Positions 59,660 through 64,000 of a stretch of DNA of 64,000 nucleotides are shown one piece after another. The notes under the pieces were generated by a model. That model did not search any database. It was not told the origin of the DNA and saw only the letters and a list, made by a program, of their open reading frames with translations. The stretch is from Aurantiochytrium sp. KH105. Lineage: Eukaryota; Sar; Bigyra; Thraustochytrida; Thraustochytriidae. The position numbers and the translations under genes were made by a program. How positions within the stretch are numbered: position 1 is the stretch's first letter; every line of letters starts with the position of its first letter. The stretch covers positions 1 through 64,000 of the forward strand of contig BGKB01000170.1 of NCBI GenBank assembly GCA_003116975.1. Reading direction: 5' to 3'.

Positions 59660-61357
59660 TTACTGCTGCTGCTGCTGCTGGTGGTCCTTGTCCTTGCGTG
59701 GCACAGTGGAGGACACCTCTGGCAAATGAATGTTATCCATATTTTCCTCATTGACGACGGGTGGGAAAACGCTACGATCGAGCTGACGCCACGCCGAAGC
59801 TGCTTGCGCAACTTGGTCACGATCCGAGCTCACAAAGTTCCAGAAAATGTGTCGCGGCTCGGGCAGCGGAAGACCTCCAAAGACGACGACCCGTGCGTTC
59901 TCGGGCGCTTGAACCACTACCCACGTAGGTGGCTCCTCTGTGCCCGCCTCATCAGAAATTTGGTGATTGTACACTGCGCTTTCGCCAACATCGAGCGCAG
60001 AGCGTTCGCTTCCTGCCTCGACGCGGCCGTGCACCGTGTAAACGCAGACCTCATGACCGGCGGCCACGGGGATGTGCACAGAACTTTTCTCCGGCATGGT
60101 GAGATCGAGCATGAACATGGGCCAGTGTACGGGGACCAGGTCTGCGGCAGAAATGCCGGCAATTTCGCCAAAGACGAGACGGGCCTGCGCGCCTTTTTGC
60201 GCGCGGAGAGCCTCGCCTGCGTCAATCGTAGATGCGCTGTGGAAGAAGGCCGGGTCGGTAGCCTCCATCTCTTTGGGAAGTGCCGCCCAAAGCTGGATGC
60301 CCTCGAGCGCGTGCTTGCCACGCACTTGCGAGACTGCCTCGTCGCCGCGCTCACTGTGCGTTACGCCTCGGCCGGCCACCATCATATTGACCTCACCGGG
60401 GAAGATGGTCTGCTCGGCACCTGTGCTGTCGCGGTGGATGATTGCGCCATTGAAGAGATATGTGATTGTGGAGAGCCCGATGTGCGGGTGTGGCCCGACG
60501 TCGATCGATCGGTGCTTGGCGAGATCGATGGGCCCAAAGTGGTCAAGAAAGACGATGGGCCCCACGAAGCGTTTCCTGCGAAATGGCAAGAGGCGTCGCA
60601 CCGTCATGGAGTCCGGGCCGTCCTCTCCGGGGACGAGAACACTTGACCGCGCAGGGATGTGGGTCAAGAGATGTGCCATTTTCTCGCCTGCCTTTTGCGT
60701 ATCCGTCTCTTCCTTGAGCTCCGTCGTGACGACACTCGTTGATTCCAAAGTCTTGTGCACAGGGCAAAGGTTGGCAATGCGAAGCAAGTTCTCGCGGTCT
60801 TTCTGTGTGAGCTGGTCACCGTGCAGGGTGATGAGACGACTGATTTTGTCGATCTTGGCGTTTTTGCTCTTGGCCTCGGCCAGGTGGATTTGGTCGTCAG
60901 TGCACGTTTCGCAGTCCTTGACGTAGATTTTGGCGTGATCGAGCTCGACGCTGACGCCCTCGAGCGGAAGCTTTTTCCTGTCGGCGTACATGCGCAGCGT
61001 CATGGCGGTACATGCTCCGAGTGAGGAGAGGAGAAGGTCGTACGGAGAGGGGCCCTCGTCGAGGCCGCCAACGTTTTCTGGTTCGTCGGCGACGAGCGTG
61101 TGTCTGCCCACTTTGATTCTGGATCTAAATTGCGAGGCGTCCTTTGACGCGTCAACCTCGCTAGCGGGCTCGTCCGTCCAGCCCCCGAACCTGCCCTGTC
61201 GCACGGTCACGGAGAGTTGGCGCGCAGAGCAAACCCAGTGTGTGGGTCGAGCAGGTCCATGGTCGCGTCCGAGGCCGAGGCCGAGGCTCTGTGCAGCACT
61301 GCGCTCGAGGCGACTCGACAAGATGCTTGCGAGTCTGCCGCGTACGCACGCCTGCAT
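59660..61357 (-). CDS. OsmC-pirin fusion protein
   Basis: The protein has 565 residues with two complete domains in one frame. Residues about 47-218 are OsmC/Ohr-like, with the two redox cysteines Cys116 (SSLGACTAMTLRMY) and Cys198 (LCPVHKTLESTS); this family reduces organic hydroperoxides. Residues about 228-540 are pirin: a bicupin with the metal ligands His290 and His292 (GPHPHIGLSTITY) and His334 and Glu336 (GRGVTHSE). Pirins are iron-binding and act as quercetinases or redox-sensitive regulators. The first 45 residues are Arg/Ser/Leu-rich and may be an organelle presequence. The C-terminus is a short Gln run from a CAG repeat. Fusion suggests the two activities serve one oxidative-stress process; that link is inference. 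Confidence 0.92.
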   Translation of the reverse strand: MQACVRGRLASILSSRLERSAAQSLGLGLGRDHGPARPTHWVCSARQLSVTVRQGRFGGWTDEPASEVDASKDASQFRSRIKVGRHTLVADEPENVGGLDEGPSPYDLLLSSLGACTAMTLRMYADRKKLPLEGVSVELDHAKIYVKDCETCTDDQIHLAEAKSKNAKIDKISRLITLHGDQLTQKDRENLLRIANLCPVHKTLESTSVVTTELKEETDTQKAGEKMAHLLTHIPARSSVLVPGEDGPDSMTVRRLLPFRRKRFVGPIVFLDHFGPIDLAKHRSIDVGPHPHIGLSTITYLFNGAIIHRDSTGAEQTIFPGEVNMMVAGRGVTHSERGDEAVSQVRGKHALEGIQLWAALPKEMEATDPAFFHSASTIDAGEALRAQKGAQARLVFGEIAGISAADLVPVHWPMFMLDLTMPEKSSVHIPVAAGHEVCVYTVHGRVEAGSERSALDVGESAVYNHQISDEAGTEEPPTWVVVQAPENARVVVFGGLPLPEPRHIFWNFVSSDRDQVAQAASAWRQLDRSVFPPVVNEENMDNIHLPEVSSTVPRKDKDHQQQQQQ

Positions 61358-62990
61358 TCTCTGCCGCGACCGCTACTGCTTCCACTGTCTCGTGCGTCCT
61401 CGGCGGCGGTCGAGTGTCCGTGCAGCAAGAATCGCAGGTTCGCAGGTTTGGTTGGTTTTTTCTCCGGCCCGGACGCTGTGACCTCGCAAAATGTATCGTA
61501 TGTCACGTCACAGTTGTGCATTCTTGTAGTATAAATTGGCCCATAAATTGGGTATAGCGGCCTGAAAAGCTCCGGCGGGCCGGCCGAGCTCGAAAGGCGG
61601 GAGGGCGACAGAGCGAGCGGGCAGGCAGGAGGACGAGATTTAAATTGATAGGAGGGGGAAAGGGGAAGCAATTCGAGTCGAATTTTAAGTCAAGTCGAGT
61701 TGAGTCGAGGCGATTTGAAGAATGTCTGCGCCTCGAGGCGACGAAATTGCCAACCAACAAACTGGCAACAGGAGATCAGTACAAGCTTTGCGACAGACGA
61801 TGGGTAAGACATGAGTTCTTGCTCTCTGATTCGAAGGTAAACGGGAATACTTTCAAGCAAAGGAAACCAAGTTTTAACAACAAGTGAAACAAAAATAGCA
61901 TTGGCGCTTGACTGGCCGGTGGCTCGAGGCCACTCGTTAATGGATCCGCGCGTCACAAGCACTTGCGCAAAGATTCCTTGTGCAGAGCCGGGTCGTAAAG
62001 GCGGAAGTTCCTTACAACTCCATACACCTTCGTGTCAAGTTAAGTCAAGGCAGGTGTTTACGTTAAGACAGGTCTTCAAGGTTAAGACAAGTCTTTAGGT
62101 CAAGATAAATCAAGTGAACGAGAAGAGAAGTCTTCTTGCTGGATGGCAAGCTAGCTGCAGCTGCTTGACTGGCTGGCAAGAGCGCCAATTGAACGGCACA
62201 GTGTACACCAACTATCCATCCATACGCAACGTTGTGTACGCTGCCCCGCTAGTCGTCAGCATGCAAGTTGCACAAGAAACACTTGCGTATCCCCGGTCTC
62301 ATTCGTGGGTCCTTTTCACCCTTTTTCAGTCTCCAGCGCACACGGCGCGTCGAGCGGCCTTTCCCAAGCCCACAAAGCCCACAAAGCCAAGCCAAGCCAA
62401 GCCAAGTGCAGCACAGCACACTCATCAATGTGATCAGCGTCTAGGCCTTTTAACGAGCGCGAAGCGTGGCGCCGGCCGGCAGCGAGCTTTCCACCTTCAG
62501 CGCTCCTCGCAGCGCACACACCTTTCACCGCTTCCAAGACTGCCTGCCTGCCTCCAGGACAGACAGACCTGCCGCCAGTGTCGCCGCCGGCAGCGTTTGC
62601 ACGTCGCCTGCGCCCCAGCTGGCGGAGGGAGCAGCAGCAGCCGCAGCAGCCGGCCACGGCGCCCTGGTCGTCCAGCTTGCTCCCGCGCGCGTCTCGCCTC
62701 GCCTCGTCTCGCCTCGCCTCGCGACGTCGCGCCTCGAGCAGCAGCAGCGTCGCGCCCTTTCTCTCTCACTGTGTTACTTGCTGTTACTGAGGAGACGAGC
62801 CAAGATCGACGCGCCGGGTCCTGTGCGCTGGGCACGGCGCGACGAGGCGCGGTCGCGACCCCGAGGCGGGGCGGCGCGCTGCCCCGGGACCCGGCGCGGC
62901 GCCGAACGATCTCTTTTTCCCTCCCCTCGTTTTCCGCGGCGACTGTTACAACACCCCCCTCCCCCCCGCCTAGACACAGCTACCTTCCGC

Positions 62991-63046
62991 GCGCAAGTGC
63001 GGAATGCGCGCATTCTGCACTTGCGCGGCGCAAGAACGCACTTGCC
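62991..63046. promoter_or_regulatory. 36-bp palindrome with CACTTGCGC arms (motif cluster 3a)
   Basis: Positions 62991-63026 form a near-perfect inverted repeat with one mismatched pair. Its ends are GCGCAAGTG and CACTTGCGC, and its centre is TGCGCGCA. A further partial copy, CACTTGCC, is at 63039-63046. Confidence 0.6.
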
Positions 63047-63268
63047 GGTGCGGGTGCGCGCGAGGGAGGCCGGGCAGGGCGCGCGGCCGCCCTCCTGGCG
63101 CGGCCGCGGCGTGCAGGTGCTCCGGGCGCGGCGGGCGGGCGGGCGGGCGGAGGGGCAGGCGGGCGTGCGCTGCTTCTCGCGCTCGCGCGCCTCCCCGCCG
63201 CGCGCTCTCTCCCGCGCGGCACGGCCGTACCGCGCGCTCTCCTGCCGCGGCCCGAGGCCCCGCGGAGG

Positions 63269-63303
63269 AAAGAAAGAAAGAAAGAAAGAAAGAACGAAAG
63301 AAA
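63269..63303. repeat. GAAA tetranucleotide repeat
   Basis: About eight tandem GAAA/GAAC units in otherwise GC-rich upstream DNA. Confidence 0.85.
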
Positions 63304-63583
63304 GCATGCTCGCGCCAGCCAGCCAGCTATGGCCAGCCTCGCCTCCGCGCCCTCGCCTCCCCCTCCCTCCGCCCCGCCTCGCGGCGGCGCGCGCCGAGGC
63401 TCGCCGCCCGCGCGCGCGAGCCGGGCCCTCGCGGCGGCGCGCGCGAGGGTCCCCGCGCGAGGCGGCGGCGGTCTCGCGGCGCGGGCGCGAGGGATCGATC
63501 AGATCTGCGTCTCCCTCGCTGCCAGTTACTCGCTGCGCTGGTCGCGCCTTGCCGGCGCCGCGTACACAGTGCGCGAAGCGCGC

Positions 63584-63706
63584 GCGCAAGTGGAGCTCCC
63601 GCGACCGCAAGTGGACAATGCGCGCCGCGCGCTGCGGCCGGCGGCCGGCCGGCGGCGCAAGTGCGGCAAGGCGCGGATAGCCCACTTGCGCGGCGGCGCG
63701 CAAGTG
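63584..63706. promoter_or_regulatory. CACTTGCGS motif cluster 3b
   Basis: Five copies in 123 bp: minus strand at 63584-63592, 63605-63613, 63655-63663 and 63698-63706, plus strand at 63683-63691. Several share extended flanks (GCGCAAGTGCGGCAA), so the unit may be longer than nine bases. Confidence 0.55.
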
Positions 63707-64000
63707 CGGCAAAGCGCGCGCGCAAGGCGGAATCGGGGAAACAGCCGCAGCGTGAGCGAGGAGGCCGGGGAAAAGGAAACAAGAGGGCGCGGGGAGGCGA
63801 GACAGACTCCCTTCCTTCGCTGGGCCTGGCTGCCGAGCCTGCGCGAGAGCAGCCGCGGCGAGCTGCGCGAGCGGAGCGCGGGCGCGGGCGGCAGCGCGAG
63901 GGCCTGGCCGGGCGCGCGAGGACGCGCGCGCGTGCGCGAGCGCGAGGGGCGGGCCTCGCTAACTCGAGCGAGGCGGATCGAGCGGAGGCGATTTGAAACG

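Larger units (their letters stand above)
61358..64000. other. 2.6 kb GC-rich gene-free region to the window end
   Basis: This is upstream of the OsmC-pirin gene. It has AAGTC/GAGTC pentamers near 61676-61710, degenerate TAAGTCAAG-type repeats at 62030-62120, and a CCAAG pentamer run near 62385-62408. GCGG units are near 63127-63150 and GAAA units at 63269-63303. CACTTGCGC motifs occur at 61960, 62991-63046 and 63584-63706. Long frames near the end are Arg/Ala-rich on both strands and are not called. The next gene is probably beyond 64000. Confidence 0.6.

Noticed and set aside
62466-63996. long Arg/Ala-rich frames at the window end, both strands
   Set aside because: All six frames are open for long stretches because stop codons are rare in DNA this GC-rich; no domain or signal peptide is seen.
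1-64000. CRISPR arrays, bacterial operons, or transposon and retroelement coding regions
   Set aside because: No regularly spaced direct repeats with unique spacers, no transposase, reverse transcriptase or integrase domain, and no long terminal repeats were recognised. The tandem repeats found are microsatellites or local duplications.

Overview
The window is nuclear DNA of a GC-rich, intron-poor eukaryotic microbe. It carries 21 protein-coding genes that I can support, each as a single uninterrupted reading frame, and one tRNA gene. The gene set is eukaryotic: myosin, sorting nexin, NAA50-type acetyltransferase, TMEM135-like protein, mitochondrial SdhB and an organellar-type isoleucyl-tRNA synthetase. 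The compact GC-rich genes, long GC-rich upstream regions full of simple repeats, and a secreted beta-propeller/Cys-rich/multi-pass protein of a type common in stramenopiles fit a thraustochytrid-like labyrinthulomycete. That assignment is an inference; no marker gene here proves it.

Layout. 0-7 kb: a small protein kinase (+) and a very large FG-GAP/EGF/multi-pass membrane protein (-). 7-14 kb: a secreted trypsin-like protease fused to a long LRR array (-) and a secreted Cys-rich PAN-like protein (+). 15-20 kb: a histidine phosphatase (+), NAA50-like acetyltransferase (+) and TMEM135-like protein (-). 20-30 kb: biotin synthase (-), isoleucyl-tRNA synthetase (+) and a cystathionine gamma-synthase-type PLP enzyme (-), separated by a 2.7 kb repeat-rich gap. 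32-41 kb: PX-BAR sorting nexin (+), myosin heavy chain (-) and ankyrin-TPR protein (+). 41-47 kb: Asp/Asn beta-hydroxylase (-), selenocysteine tRNA (+), SET methyltransferase (+) and sulfotransferase (+). 47-61 kb: metallo-beta-lactamase/cyclic-nucleotide-binding protein (-), SDR (-), SdhB (-), Zn2Cys6-PAS transcription factor (+) and OsmC-pirin fusion (-). 61.4-64 kb: gene-free, extremely GC-rich, with a recurrent CACTTGCGC motif.

The genes do not form one pathway; this is ordinary eukaryotic gene order with many divergent pairs. The most notable items are the tRNA-Sec gene (UCA anticodon, 9-bp acceptor, long variable arm), which implies that the organism makes selenoproteins; a promoter-region motif (CACTTGCGC, both strands, including a near-perfect 36-bp palindrome) clustered in three intergenic regions; degenerate tandem copies of the hydroxylase 3' end; several uncommon domain fusions; and two single-N scaffold joins flanked by identical sequence, one of which wrongly splits the myosin gene.
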